From Acidimicrobiaceae bacterium (GTDB taxonomy: Bacteria > Actinomycetota > Acidimicrobiia > Acidimicrobiales > Aldehydirespiratoraceae), in NCBI GenBank assembly GCA_009840695.1, contig VXNG01000263.1, positions 1 through 22,671 of the forward strand: 22,671 bases of DNA, given 5' to 3'. The position numbers were made by a program, and so were the translations under genes. The notes beneath the pieces are model-generated. The model made no database searches. It worked only from the letters and a program-made list of their open reading frames with translations, and had not been told where the DNA came from. Shown piece after piece: positions 10,039-17,335 of the stretch (the first letter of the stretch is position 1; each line of letters opens with the position of its first letter).

Positions 10039-10839
10039 CTAGTCCCCGGCTCCCGACCTGGCCGGAGACCCGGCCACTATCAGGTTGACGCACTCCTCTA
10101 CTGTCGTCGTCGCCGCGTCGAGAACGGCCACCAGCTGGCCGTTCTTCATCACCGCGACCCGGTCGGCCAGACCGAGCACCTCCGGGATGCGGTGGCTGAT
10201 GATCATGATCGACAGTCCGTGGGAGCGCACCTCGCGGATCAGTTCGAGCACGGTGGCGGACTCCACCGCGCCCAGCGCGGCCGAGGGCTCGTCCATCAGC
10301 AGGATCCGGCAGGCCGCCTCGAAGGCGACCGCCCTGGAGATGGCCACCATCTGGCGCTGGCCGCCGGAGAGCACACCCACGGGGAGCCTGGTGGAGTCGA
10401 TCTTGATGTTGAGCCGCTGCAGCAGCTCGGTCGCCTCGCGGTGCATGCGGCGCCGCTCCAGGAACCCCAGAAGGCTGGGAAGCCCCTTGGTGGGCTCCCG
10501 GCCGATGAACACGTTGGCGGCCACATCAAGATTGTCGAACAGGGCCAGGTCCTGGTAGATCATCTCGATCCCGAGCCGGCGGGCGTCCTGGGCGTTGGTG
10601 ATCTCGACCTCGTCGCCGTCGACCGCGACGCTGCCCGAGTCAGGCTTGACCGTCCCGGCGATGGTCTTCATCAGGGTGGTCTTGCCTGCGCCGTTGTCGC
10701 CGACGATGCCGAGGATCTCGCCCTGGCGCAGGTCCAGGTGGACATCGTCCAGCGCCTGCACGTGACCGAACCGGCGGGAGATGCCCCGCAGTTCGAGGAT
10801 GGACTGGCCGTTGGTGGGTTGACCGTCTGTTACTGCCAT
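10039..10839 (-). CDS. Sugar ABC transporter ATP-binding protein, single domain
   Basis: A 266-residue ABC ATPase energising sugar uptake on the cytoplasmic face. Walker A is GDNGAGKTT (47-55), the Q-loop Gln is in MIYQDLALF (Q96), the signature is LSGGQRQ (157-163), Walker B is ILLMDEPSAALG (179-190) and the switch His is in ISHR (H216). RbsA/XylG/MglA-type partners usually carry two fused ATPase domains of about 500 residues; this is one domain, as in FrcA-like systems, and would act as a homodimer. ATG 10839 was chosen because AGGAGT lies 7 bases upstream. It overlaps the last 10 bases of the AllA-like gene. Longer open frame upstream is the shadow of that gene. Confidence 0.93.
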   Translation of the reverse strand: MAVTDGQPTNGQSILELRGISRRFGHVQALDDVHLDLRQGEILGIVGDNGAGKTTLMKTIAGTVKPDSGSVAVDGDEVEITNAQDARRLGIEMIYQDLALFDNLDVAANVFIGREPTKGLPSLLGFLERRRMHREATELLQRLNIKIDSTRLPVGVLSGGQRQMVAISRAVAFEAACRILLMDEPSAALGAVESATVLELIREVRSHGLSIMIISHRIPEVLGLADRVAVMKNGQLVAVLDAATTTVEECVNLIVAGSPARSGAGD

Positions 10840-11447
10840 GGCGGACTCCTGGGCGGGCCGGCGGTGATTGCGCCGCTGGGCCCGTGCTCGTAGCCGGGAC
10901 CGTCGGGCGGCGCGAGGTCGAAGTCGAACACGAAGCCGAGCTCGGTGTCGAGGTTGCACCGAACCACATCGTCGGAGACGTTGGCGGTGGCCGGGTCGAC
11001 GCGTTGGGTGACGTAGGCGAGGTCGACGTAGTCCCCTACGGGATAGGCGTAGCGAACCCACACGCCGCGGTTCAGCACCACCCCGGTGCCGCCGGCGAGC
11101 AGGAACGCCCGGGCCCCGTCGACGTCGGGCCGGTTGGACCCGGCGTCGGGAGCCACGATGAACACCGCCGGCGCCATGCCCAGGACGATCATGGTGACCG
11201 TGCTGGCCGGGTGCTTCTGGACGAACTCGCAGCGGTTGCCCCGGTGGTAGTAGCGCAGCGAGCACATGTAGGCCTGCTTGGGGAACTCCAGGGCCTTCTG
11301 CACCCACAGGAACCCCAGGTTGCCGGGGGCCCGGTTCAGGCGGGGAGAGTCCGCGGTCTCGGGGGCGATGACCGCGCCGAAGGGCTCGAACGCGTCCCGG
11401 TCGAGGCGCTCCACCGTCAACCGGCACACGGCGAGGCCCTCGCTCAT
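10830..11447 (-). CDS. Ureidoglycolate lyase (AllA)-like cupin-fold protein
   Basis: A 205-residue protein resembling the ureidoglycolate lyase family. Features are the N-terminal LTVERLDRDAFEPFGAVIAP, a central HPASTVTMIVLG with PAVFIVAPDAG, then FLLAGGTGVVLNRGVWVRYA, matching the family's lipophilic beta strands and the NRGVW turn. AllA releases urea and glyoxylate from ureidoglycolate. In a sugar operon a related small-molecule lyase role is more likely than allantoin use, since no other ureide gene is present (inference). ATG 11447 follows the Gfo/Idh stop after 10 bases with a GAGCGAGG-like site. Its 3' end overlaps the ATPase start by 10 bases, so both are in one transcript. The last 30 residues are rich in Gly and Pro and may be disordered. 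Confidence 0.7.
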   Translation of the reverse strand: MSEGLAVCRLTVERLDRDAFEPFGAVIAPETADSPRLNRAPGNLGFLWVQKALEFPKQAYMCSLRYYHRGNRCEFVQKHPASTVTMIVLGMAPAVFIVAPDAGSNRPDVDGARAFLLAGGTGVVLNRGVWVRYAYPVGDYVDLAYVTQRVDPATANVSDDVVRCNLDTELGFVFDFDLAPPDGPGYEHGPSGAITAGPPRSPPWQ

Positions 11448-11457
11448 GCGGCCTCGC

Positions 11458-12564
11458 TCACGCGTCCTCGGGGTCGAGCGTCGGCGCCACCGGCTGTCGA
11501 TCGGCGATCGACTGCTTGAGCGCGAACAGGGTGCTCATGCTGCGGAGAATACTTGTGCCGCTGGCCCAGGGCTGCCGGTCGGTTCCGATGCACTGCAACA
11601 GATCGGCGCGGGTGGCCAGGTAGGACTGCGGCGACAGCGGGTACTGCAGCGGCAACTCCAGCGCGGTGCCCCGAGGCTCGTGGGGCCCGTAGCGCAGCGT
11701 GGCCCGCAGCATGCGGGACGGTCCGGGGAGCTCCTGGTCCTGGAGGCCGTCGGCGCTGGCGTGCTCGCCCACCGCGATGAACTCGAACTGGCGGCGGTGG
11801 CGGGTGGCGAAGTCGAAGTGGATGGTGCCGTTGGCCCCGCTGGCGAACTCCATCGTGGCTGAGAGCACCGATCCGATGCCGTCCACCCGGCGCGACCAGT
11901 TGCCGTAGATCTGCTCGGGTGCTTCGCCGTACCACGACTGGAGCACGTCCACCGCGTGCACGCACACGTCGTGCACCGCGTCGAAGGCGTTGGTGTGCTG
12001 GCGACCCAGGGCCGAGTGGTAGTTGATGCTGGCCGAGATCATCGGGCCCAGGGCTCCGTGGTGGATGAGGGCCCGGCAGCCGTAGAAGGCGGGGGCGAAG
12101 CGGGTGTTGAAGTCGACACCGAACTTGATGCCGCTGGCCCGGGCCTGGCGGACCATGTCCAGGCACTGCTGCCAGGTCTCAGCCACCGGCTTGGCGATGA
12201 TCACGTGGATCCCCCGCCGGGCCGCCTCGGTCACGATCTCGACCCTCAGCGGCGAGAGCCCGACGTCCCAGCGGATGTTGATGTCGATCACGTCGGGCTC
12301 CACCGCGTCGAGCATCGACCGGTAGTCGTCGAACACCTGCTCCACGCCCCACAGCTCCCGGATGGCGTCCTGGGCGGCGGGGTCGGGGTCCACCGCGGCC
12401 ACCGGCTGGATGCCCACGGCCCGGTAGGCCGGCATCACGCCGCTGTGCACGATGCGGCCCGCGCCGACGAGCCCGATGCGGATGTCCTTGGGGATGTCGT
12501 CGGCCAGCGGCGGGGGCACGAGATCCAGCGCGAGGACCTCGTTCAGGTCGAGGGATGTGGTCAC
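11458..12564 (-). CDS. Gfo/Idh/MocA family oxidoreductase
   Basis: A 368-residue NAD(P)-dependent dehydrogenase of the glucose-fructose oxidoreductase / inositol dehydrogenase family. The Rossmann motif IGLVGAG lies at residues 30-36, after an unusually long polar N-terminus. The conserved EKP loop, where Lys contributes to catalysis, reads AKP (124-126): the Lys is kept and the Glu lost. DFNTRFAPAF (155-164) and a His-rich VHDVCVHAVDVL helix fit the substrate domain. The start is GTG 12564, overlapping the isomerase stop as GTGA. The frame stays open upstream, but that region mirrors the isomerase gene. It probably oxidises a cyclic sugar or polyol hydroxyl; substrate unknown. Confidence 0.88.
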   Translation of the reverse strand: MTTSLDLNEVLALDLVPPPLADDIPKDIRIGLVGAGRIVHSGVMPAYRAVGIQPVAAVDPDPAAQDAIRELWGVEQVFDDYRSMLDAVEPDVIDINIRWDVGLSPLRVEIVTEAARRGIHVIIAKPVAETWQQCLDMVRQARASGIKFGVDFNTRFAPAFYGCRALIHHGALGPMISASINYHSALGRQHTNAFDAVHDVCVHAVDVLQSWYGEAPEQIYGNWSRRVDGIGSVLSATMEFASGANGTIHFDFATRHRRQFEFIAVGEHASADGLQDQELPGPSRMLRATLRYGPHEPRGTALELPLQYPLSPQSYLATRADLLQCIGTDRQPWASGTSILRSMSTLFALKQSIADRQPVAPTLDPEDA

Positions 12565-13586
12565 GAGTGGCGGGCCAGAAGGGGAGTCAGGAACCGGCCC
12601 GCCTCGCGGACCCCCTCTTCGTAGGGCTGGAACGGGTCCTCGTTCTCGATGCACACGTAGTGGTCGTAGCCCACCTCGGCCAGGGCGTCGATGAAGGCCT
12701 GCCAGAACTCCGCGCCGTGGCCCCGGCCGATGGTGCGGTCCCGCCAGGCCCGGTTGTCCGGGTCGGTGAACGGCCGCTGGTCGAGGACTCCCACTGTGGC
12801 CAACTGCTCCTCGATGAGCTCACTGTCCTTGAGCTGTACATGGAACACCGCCGACCCCAGGGCCCGCACCACCGCCACCGGGTCCATCTGCTGCCAGAAC
12901 ATGTGGCTGGGGTCGACGTTGGCACCGATGATCGGCCCGATGGCCTCCCTCATCCGCAGCAGGGTGGGCACGTTGTAGACCAGGTGGAGCCCATGGAGCT
13001 CGAAGGCGATGCGCTCCACGCCGCAGCGCCGGGCGTGCTCGGCTATGTCGCTCCACAGCGCGATGCCCTCCGACCACTGCCGCTCGAGCAGGGCCAGGCT
13101 GTCACCGGTAAGCGGGTAGAACACCCAGTTGACGGTGGTGGATCCGGGGCCGTCGCCGGTGGTTCCGGTCATGGTCACGATGTTGGTGACACCGAGCATC
13201 CCGGCCAGCTCGATGGTGTCGCGAATGAGTTGCTGGTGAGCGGCCCCGGTCACCGGATGCATCGACATGCCCGAGCAGTTGAGGGCGGCGATCTCGAGGC
13301 CGCGGCTCTCGTAGGCCCGCAGGAACTCGGCCCGGGCCTTGGCCGATCCCAGCAGGTAGCGGGTTCCCGACGGCTGGGAGGCCTGGGTGACCTCGATGCC
13401 CTTGGCTCCGATCTCGGCCGCGAGGTCGAGACGGGCCTCGAACTCGGCGTAGGTGGAGATCGGGCTCATCCACGCCGGGGAGCCGTCGCTGGGGGGCCGC
13501 TCGGTATCGGGCTTCCCGCTGGTGGCGGTGAACATCCTCGCCAGCAGCCCCATCCTGGGGCCGCGTCCGGACTGATCTGCCGTCAC
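12561..13586 (-). CDS. Sugar phosphate isomerase/epimerase (AP endonuclease 2-like TIM barrel)
   Basis: A 341-residue TIM-barrel enzyme of the xylose-isomerase-like family. Metal and acid/base residues are visible in order: NCSGMSMHP (H110), FELHGLHLVYN (E196), NVDPSHMFWQ (D225, H228), VFHVQLKD (H249), TIGRGHG, and CIENEDP (E314). Such enzymes interconvert ketoses and aldoses, epimerise, or dehydrate keto-inositols. GTG 13586 is preceded by GGAGGAG at good spacing; ATG 13553 is an alternative. The first 40 residues are variable and precede the barrel. It follows the strong hairpin after the binding-protein gene and is coupled to the Gfo/Idh gene. Together they look like an oxidation plus isomerisation step. 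Confidence 0.88.
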   Translation of the reverse strand: MTADQSGRGPRMGLLARMFTATSGKPDTERPPSDGSPAWMSPISTYAEFEARLDLAAEIGAKGIEVTQASQPSGTRYLLGSAKARAEFLRAYESRGLEIAALNCSGMSMHPVTGAAHQQLIRDTIELAGMLGVTNIVTMTGTTGDGPGSTTVNWVFYPLTGDSLALLERQWSEGIALWSDIAEHARRCGVERIAFELHGLHLVYNVPTLLRMREAIGPIIGANVDPSHMFWQQMDPVAVVRALGSAVFHVQLKDSELIEEQLATVGVLDQRPFTDPDNRAWRDRTIGRGHGAEFWQAFIDALAEVGYDHYVCIENEDPFQPYEEGVREAGRFLTPLLARHS

Positions 13587-13649
13587 GTGTTCGCTCCTCC
13601 GCTCGGCGGTTGCGCGCCGGGCGCGAGCCGCCTCCGCTGTGCCGCGATC

Positions 13650-13687
13650 ATGCCGAGTGGGGCGGGAGGGAGCGCCTCACCCGGCAT
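13650..13687 (-). promoter_or_regulatory. Strong intercistronic hairpin between binding-protein and isomerase genes
   Basis: On the minus strand ATGCCGGGTGAGGCG (13687-13673) can pair with CGCCCCACTCGGCAT (13664-13650) around an 8-base loop. That gives a 15-bp stem with one mismatch and one G-T pair. It starts about 20 bases after the lipoprotein stop and has no T-run, so it resembles a stabilising or partial-attenuation hairpin rather than a full terminator. Confidence 0.65.
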
Positions 13688-13707
13688 CTCGCTTTTCGCT
13701 AGTCGAG

Positions 13708-14844
13708 TTACTCGGGGTAGAGCTCGTTGACGTTGTTGATGTCGATCGGCTCGTGGCCGACGTAGGTGATCTTCTCCGGGGTCTCGCCCGCGAAGATCGC
13801 GTCGATTATCGGGAGCATGAACTCGCCGTAGCGGTCCGGGAAGTAGCCGATCGACATGATGAACGGGCTGGACTCGTCGCGGATCTCCGCCACCGCGTTG
13901 GAGTCCCCGCCGTGCGACAGGATCACGCCGTGGTCGAGCCGGTCCAGCTGCTCCATGGCCGCCACCACGGCCAGGCCCGCGATGTCGTTGGTGGTGGTGA
14001 GGAACAGCAGGTTCGTGGCGTCGGGGTTGGCGTTGAGGTAGGCGGAGGCGGCCGCCTGGGTCTCCTCGCCCTCCAGCACCGCGTCGCTGATGGTGATGGT
14101 GTCCATCGTCCACTCCGGGAACGACTGCGAGATCACGCCCACGGCCGCTGCCAGCCGCTGCTTGATGTCGTCGGGCCAGTTGCCCTGCCAGACCCCGAAC
14201 ACGCCATCGAGCTGGCCGCCCCAGTTCTCGTTGACGTAGTCGACGGCGTACTCGCCCATCAACGTTCCGGCGGTCGTGCCGTGGGCGCCGAACCAGTACA
14301 CATCGGGCACGTCAGGCGGCAGGGCGCCGTCAATGAAGATCATCGGGATGCCGGCCTCAGCCATCTTCTCGATGGTGGCCTCGTAGTTGGTGATCCCGCC
14401 GTCGAAGTTCAGGTAGAGGTCGACGCCGCGGGTGACCATGGCGTCGGCGTTGGCCAGCATCTGGTTGGCGTCGAGGTTGTGATCCACAGCGAACACGTCG
14501 TAGCCCGCGCCGCCGATGTCGCGTTCCACGCCATCCTCCACGTTGACGCAGAACTCGCATCCGGTTCGAAGGATGTTGGCGAATCCGACCAGTGCGCTGC
14601 GTTCGGGCTCCTCGGCGGCCGGCTCCTCAGCAGCAGGCTCCTCAGCGGCCGGCGCCTCAGCAGCAGGCTCCTCAGCGGCCGGCTCTTCAGCAGCAGGCTC
14701 CTCCGGATCGGGCGCCTCAGCAGCGGGCTCCTCAGCAGCGGGCGCCTCAGCGGCGGGCGCCGCGGGGGCTGCGTCGTCTTCGTCGTCGCCGCACGACGCC
14801 GCGATCAGCGTGAGCGCAAACAAGAGTGCCAGGTATTTCTTCAT
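13708..14844 (-). CDS. Sugar ABC transporter substrate-binding lipoprotein (type 1 periplasmic-binding fold)
   Basis: A 378-residue extracytoplasmic receptor for the importer. It begins with KK, a hydrophobic stretch and a lipobox-like LIAASC (Cys18), so it is probably lipid-anchored. An acidic Ala/Glu/Pro linker follows to residue 80, then a Peripla_BP_4-like domain starting ALVGFANILRTG. Ligand-binding strands such as IPMIFIDGALP and ATNLLFLTTTNDIAG fit the ribose/galactose-binding class, and GVILSHGGDSNAVAEI fits the hinge region. C96 and C99 form a CEFC pair that could be a disulfide. ATG 14844 has a near-perfect GAGGAGG five bases upstream; the reading frame extends upstream to 14910 but only through the promoter and hairpin. 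As the first gene after the promoter it should be the most highly expressed. Ligand unknown. Confidence 0.92.
   Translation of the reverse strand: MKKYLALLFALTLIAASCGDDEDDAAPAAPAAEAPAAEEPAAEAPDPEEPAAEEPAAEEPAAEAPAAEEPAAEEPAAEEPERSALVGFANILRTGCEFCVNVEDGVERDIGGAGYDVFAVDHNLDANQMLANADAMVTRGVDLYLNFDGGITNYEATIEKMAEAGIPMIFIDGALPPDVPDVYWFGAHGTTAGTLMGEYAVDYVNENWGGQLDGVFGVWQGNWPDDIKQRLAAAVGVISQSFPEWTMDTITISDAVLEGEETQAAASAYLNANPDATNLLFLTTTNDIAGLAVVAAMEQLDRLDHGVILSHGGDSNAVAEIRDESSPFIMSIGYFPDRYGEFMLPIIDAIFAGETPEKITYVGHEPIDINNVNELYPE
14605..14754 (-). repeat. 15-bp coding tandem repeat (about 10 units) encoding an AAE[E/A]P linker
   Basis: Residues 31-80 of the binding lipoprotein are ten consecutive pentapeptides of the form AAEEP or AAEAP, with one DPEEP. 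They are encoded by near-identical 15-base units. The linker should tether the binding domain away from the membrane. Slipped-strand change in copy number is possible without breaking the frame. Confidence 0.9.
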
Positions 14845-14860
14845 TTGTCCCTCCTCGGAC

Positions 14861-14879
14861 GCCCGCCCTTTGGGCGGAC
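14861..14879 (-). promoter_or_regulatory. 5' leader hairpin of the binding-protein mRNA
   Basis: On the minus strand GTCCGCCC, loop AAA, GGGCGGGC forms an 8-bp stem (one G-T pair). It ends about eight bases before the GAGGAGG ribosome binding site. The position suggests mRNA stabilisation or control of translation start. Confidence 0.5.
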
Positions 14880-14886
14880 AATATTT

Positions 14887-14926
14887 TCTATAGACACCAT
14901 AGTAATTCACTTCTGTGGCCCGTCAA
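14887..14926 (-). promoter_or_regulatory. Probable promoter of the transporter/catabolic operon
   Basis: In an unusually AT-rich stretch, minus-strand TTGACG (14926-14921) is followed after 16 bases by TACTAT (14904-14899), a good sigma-70-type pair. Just downstream is a perfect 8-bp palindrome TCTATAGA (14887-14894), a possible operator near the transcription start. The promoter begins about a dozen bases after the CoA-transferase stop. Confidence 0.55.
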
Positions 14927-14937
14927 TTGGAGACAGA

Positions 14938-16152
14938 TCAGTGCGTGCCTCCGGCGATAACGCCCGCTTGCACCAGCTCCGCCAAGTCTTCGGGGCCGTA
15001 ACCGAGTGCGCCCAGCACCTCGCAGTTGTGCTCGCCCAACGCGGGGCCGGCCATCGCCACCCGGCCGGGAGTCTCCGAGAGGCGGGCGACGATGTTGGGC
15101 ATCCGAACCGGGCCCAGCACCGGATGCTCGACGGAGGTGATGGTCTCCCTGGCCTGGTACTGCGGATCCTCGAATATGCCGGCGATGTCGAGGATCGGCG
15201 CGATGGCTGCTCCGGCCTCCGCGAACCTGCTGATCACTCCCTCGGCCTCGCGCTCGGAGATCCAGGAGCCGATGGCCTCGTCGAGCTCGTCCTGGTGCTC
15301 GATCCGTCCCGCGTGGTCCGAGAACCAGGGCTCGTCGGCAATGTCGCTCCGCCCGACCAGGTGCATGGTCCGCTCCGCGGTGGACTGGGTGGTGCCCGAG
15401 AGGCCGAGCCAGACCCCGTCCCTGCTCTTGTACAGGTTGCGGGGCGCGGTGAACGGCGCCCGGTTGCCGGTGCGGCCCTGGACCAGGCCGAGCTGGTCAT
15501 AGACGGTGCTCTGCGGCCCCAGCACGCTGAAGAGGGGCTCGTAGATCGACATGTCGATCTCCTGACCGATGCCGCCGCCGTTGTCGCGCCAGTGAAGGGC
15601 GGTCATCACCGCGAAGGCGGTGGCCATGGCGGCTACGCCGTCGGCCAGGGCGAAGGGCGGCAGGGTGGGCGGACCATCGGGATAGCCGTTGACGTGGGCG
15701 AACCCCGACATCGACTCGGCCAGCGTGCCGAAGCCGGCCCGGTCGCGATAGGGCCCGGTCTGGCCGAACCCGGTGACCCGGGCCACCACCAGCCGCGGGT
15801 TGCGCTCGTGCAGGGTCTCCCATCCCAGTCCCCACCGTGCCAGCGTTCCGGGCCGGAAGTTCTCAATGAGCACGTCGGCGCCGTCCAGCAGCCGCAGCAT
15901 GGCCTCCCGGCCTTGCGGATGGGAGAGCTTTATGGTGACGCCGCGCTTGTTGCGGTTGGCGTAGGCCCACCAGAGCGACACGCCGTCCTTCTGCCACCCC
16001 AGGCCGCGCAGGTTGTCGCCGTCGGGGTGCTCGACCTTGATCACCTCCGCGCCGTAGTCCGCGAGCAGCGTGGCGGCCACCGGCCCGGCGAAGATGGTCG
16101 CCGCGTCCACCACCTTGATGGAGGCCAGGGGTCCCTGGTGGTGATCAGTCAC
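14938..16152 (-). CDS. CaiB/BaiF (class III) CoA transferase
   Basis: A 404-residue family III CoA transferase, moving CoA between carboxylic acids through aspartyl-CoA intermediates. The catalytic Asp is D171 in FALADGVAAM, at the position of Asp169 in formyl-CoA transferase. Other landmarks are the N-terminal IKVVDAATIFAGPVAATLLADYGAEVIKVE, RNKRGVTIKLSHPQGR, ADVLIENFRPG and VARVTGFGQTGPYRDRAGF. GTG 16152 is the likely start, although its ribosome binding site is weak. It stands between the terminator-like hairpin of the upstream operon and the promoter of the downstream one, so it may be transcribed alone or with the transporter genes. A role in activating a carboxylic acid from this pathway is inferred; the acid is unknown. 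Confidence 0.93.
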   Translation of the reverse strand: MTDHHQGPLASIKVVDAATIFAGPVAATLLADYGAEVIKVEHPDGDNLRGLGWQKDGVSLWWAYANRNKRGVTIKLSHPQGREAMLRLLDGADVLIENFRPGTLARWGLGWETLHERNPRLVVARVTGFGQTGPYRDRAGFGTLAESMSGFAHVNGYPDGPPTLPPFALADGVAAMATAFAVMTALHWRDNGGGIGQEIDMSIYEPLFSVLGPQSTVYDQLGLVQGRTGNRAPFTAPRNLYKSRDGVWLGLSGTTQSTAERTMHLVGRSDIADEPWFSDHAGRIEHQDELDEAIGSWISEREAEGVISRFAEAGAAIAPILDIAGIFEDPQYQARETITSVEHPVLGPVRMPNIVARLSETPGRVAMAGPALGEHNCEVLGALGYGPEDLAELVQAGVIAGGTH

Positions 16153-16204
16153 GTCGCCACAGCTGGAGCCAAGAGGACCATAGAGCCAGGACTCTACATT
16201 CTAT

Positions 16205-16226
16205 AAAATCGGCCCGCGCAGGGCCG
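16205..16226 (-). terminator. Terminator-like hairpin after the second Gfo/Idh gene
   Basis: On the minus strand CGGCCC (16226-16221), a 5-base loop and GGGCCG (16215-16210) form a 6-bp GC stem followed by ATTTTAT. It sits 12 bases after the stop of the Gfo/Idh gene and fits a short intrinsic terminator. The AT-rich flank (TATAGAAT) could also contribute a -10 for the CoA transferase. Confidence 0.5.
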
Positions 16227-16237
16227 GGTGGCGGCTG

Positions 16238-17335
16238 CTAGCTGACAGCCTCGACCCGGCCGCTGGCCGCGCTCCGGTAGGCGGCTTCGACGATCTCCAC
16301 CGTGCGCACCCCCAGTTCGGCGGGCGAGTGGTTGGGCACGCCGTCGCCGCGGGCCAGTCCGACCAGCGCATCGATCGGACCGGAGCAGTCATAGAGCCCG
16401 GCGTCGGGCTCCAGGGCCAGCTCGACCTCTTCGTCGGGGGCCCGGAACCTGGTCACCAGCTCCCGGCACAGGTCGACGTGGAGTTGACCCTCCGACCCGA
16501 TGATCTGGACCTCCAGATGGTGCTTGTTGCCCCGGTAGCCGAGATGCGAGGACGCTCCCGAGATGCTGCCGATGGCGCCGTCGTCGAACCGGACCGAGAA
16601 GGCGTCGTGGTACTCGACTGTCGTGTCCAGCGGCGACGACATCATGGCGAACACCTCGGACCCGCGCAGGCCCGACAGCCACAGCCCGAGGCCGATGGCG
16701 TGGGACAGCTGGGCCTGGGCGTAGCCGCCGCCGGAGATGCCGGGATCGACGAGGGTCTCGGCCCGGGGTGTGAGCTCGGGGACCGATTCCTCGCTCACGA
16801 AGCCGCCCTCGTCCTGGTCGGAGGCGAACGACGGCTGCACCCCCTGGAGGGCCTCCCTGGTGGTGGACGACATCACGATCGACAGGCTCTCGACCGTCCC
16901 GACGCCGCCGTCGGTCTCCATGAGCCGCTTGGCTCCGATGACGATGTCCTTGTAGTGCCAGCCCAGCGAGATGAGCAGGTGGCGATCGTTGGCCGCGGCG
17001 GTGTCGACGAGGTCCCGGGCCTCGCCGGGGTGAACGGTGAACGGCTTCTCCACCAACACGTGGGCGCCGGCCTCCAACGCGGCCTTGGCGTGCTCGTGGT
17101 GCCAGCTGACCGGGCTGGCCACCACCACGATGTCCGGCTCGGCCTCCAGCACGCCCCGGTAGTCGGTGTGGGCCGAGGCGAACCCGAACCGGGACCTCAC
17201 CGTCTCCAGCAGGACCGGGTCGCGACGGTTGACCGCGGCGAACTCCACGGAGTCGCGGTGCTTCTCCAGGCGAGGCAGGTGCGACGCCACGCACCAGGCT
17301 CCAGCACCGATCATCCCCAGCCTGAGCTTGCTCAT
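16238..17335 (-). CDS. Gfo/Idh/MocA family oxidoreductase
   Basis: A 365-residue NAD(P)-dependent dehydrogenase. The Rossmann loop is LGMIGAGAWCVASHL (residues 6-20) and the catalytic-loop EKP motif is intact in VLVEKPFT (93-100). HHEHAKAALEAG precedes it and ISLGWHYK begins the substrate domain. ISGGGYAQAQLSHAIGLGLWLSG carries the conserved His helix. It is not a close copy of the other Gfo/Idh protein at 11458-12564. ATG 17335 overlaps the kinase TGA as ATGA and has a GGGGGAAA site upstream. It is the third gene of an aldolase-kinase-dehydrogenase set ending at a terminator-like hairpin. Substrate unknown; a sugar or inositol-like hydroxyl is expected for the family. Confidence 0.9.
   Translation of the reverse strand: MSKLRLGMIGAGAWCVASHLPRLEKHRDSVEFAAVNRRDPVLLETVRSRFGFASAHTDYRGVLEAEPDIVVVASPVSWHHEHAKAALEAGAHVLVEKPFTVHPGEARDLVDTAAANDRHLLISLGWHYKDIVIGAKRLMETDGGVGTVESLSIVMSSTTREALQGVQPSFASDQDEGGFVSEESVPELTPRAETLVDPGISGGGYAQAQLSHAIGLGLWLSGLRGSEVFAMMSSPLDTTVEYHDAFSVRFDDGAIGSISGASSHLGYRGNKHHLEVQIIGSEGQLHVDLCRELVTRFRAPDEEVELALEPDAGLYDCSGPIDALVGLARGDGVPNHSPAELGVRTVEIVEAAYRSAASGRVEAVS

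Noticed and set aside
9029..10042. Plus-strand open frame rich in His, Asp, Glu and Gln
   Set aside because: Typical antisense product of a hydrophobic permease gene.
10830..11447. Allantoin degradation locus
   Set aside because: Only one AllA-like gene; no allantoinase, allantoate amidohydrolase or ureide transporter is seen.
14605..14754. Regularly spaced repeats as a CRISPR-like array
   Set aside because: Units are contiguous 15-base coding repeats without spacers and encode a lipoprotein linker.
13639..16206. 855-codon open frame on the plus strand
   Set aside because: It is antisense to the lipoprotein and CoA-transferase genes, has biased composition and an SSRLLSGR-type run that mirrors the coding repeats, and resembles no family.
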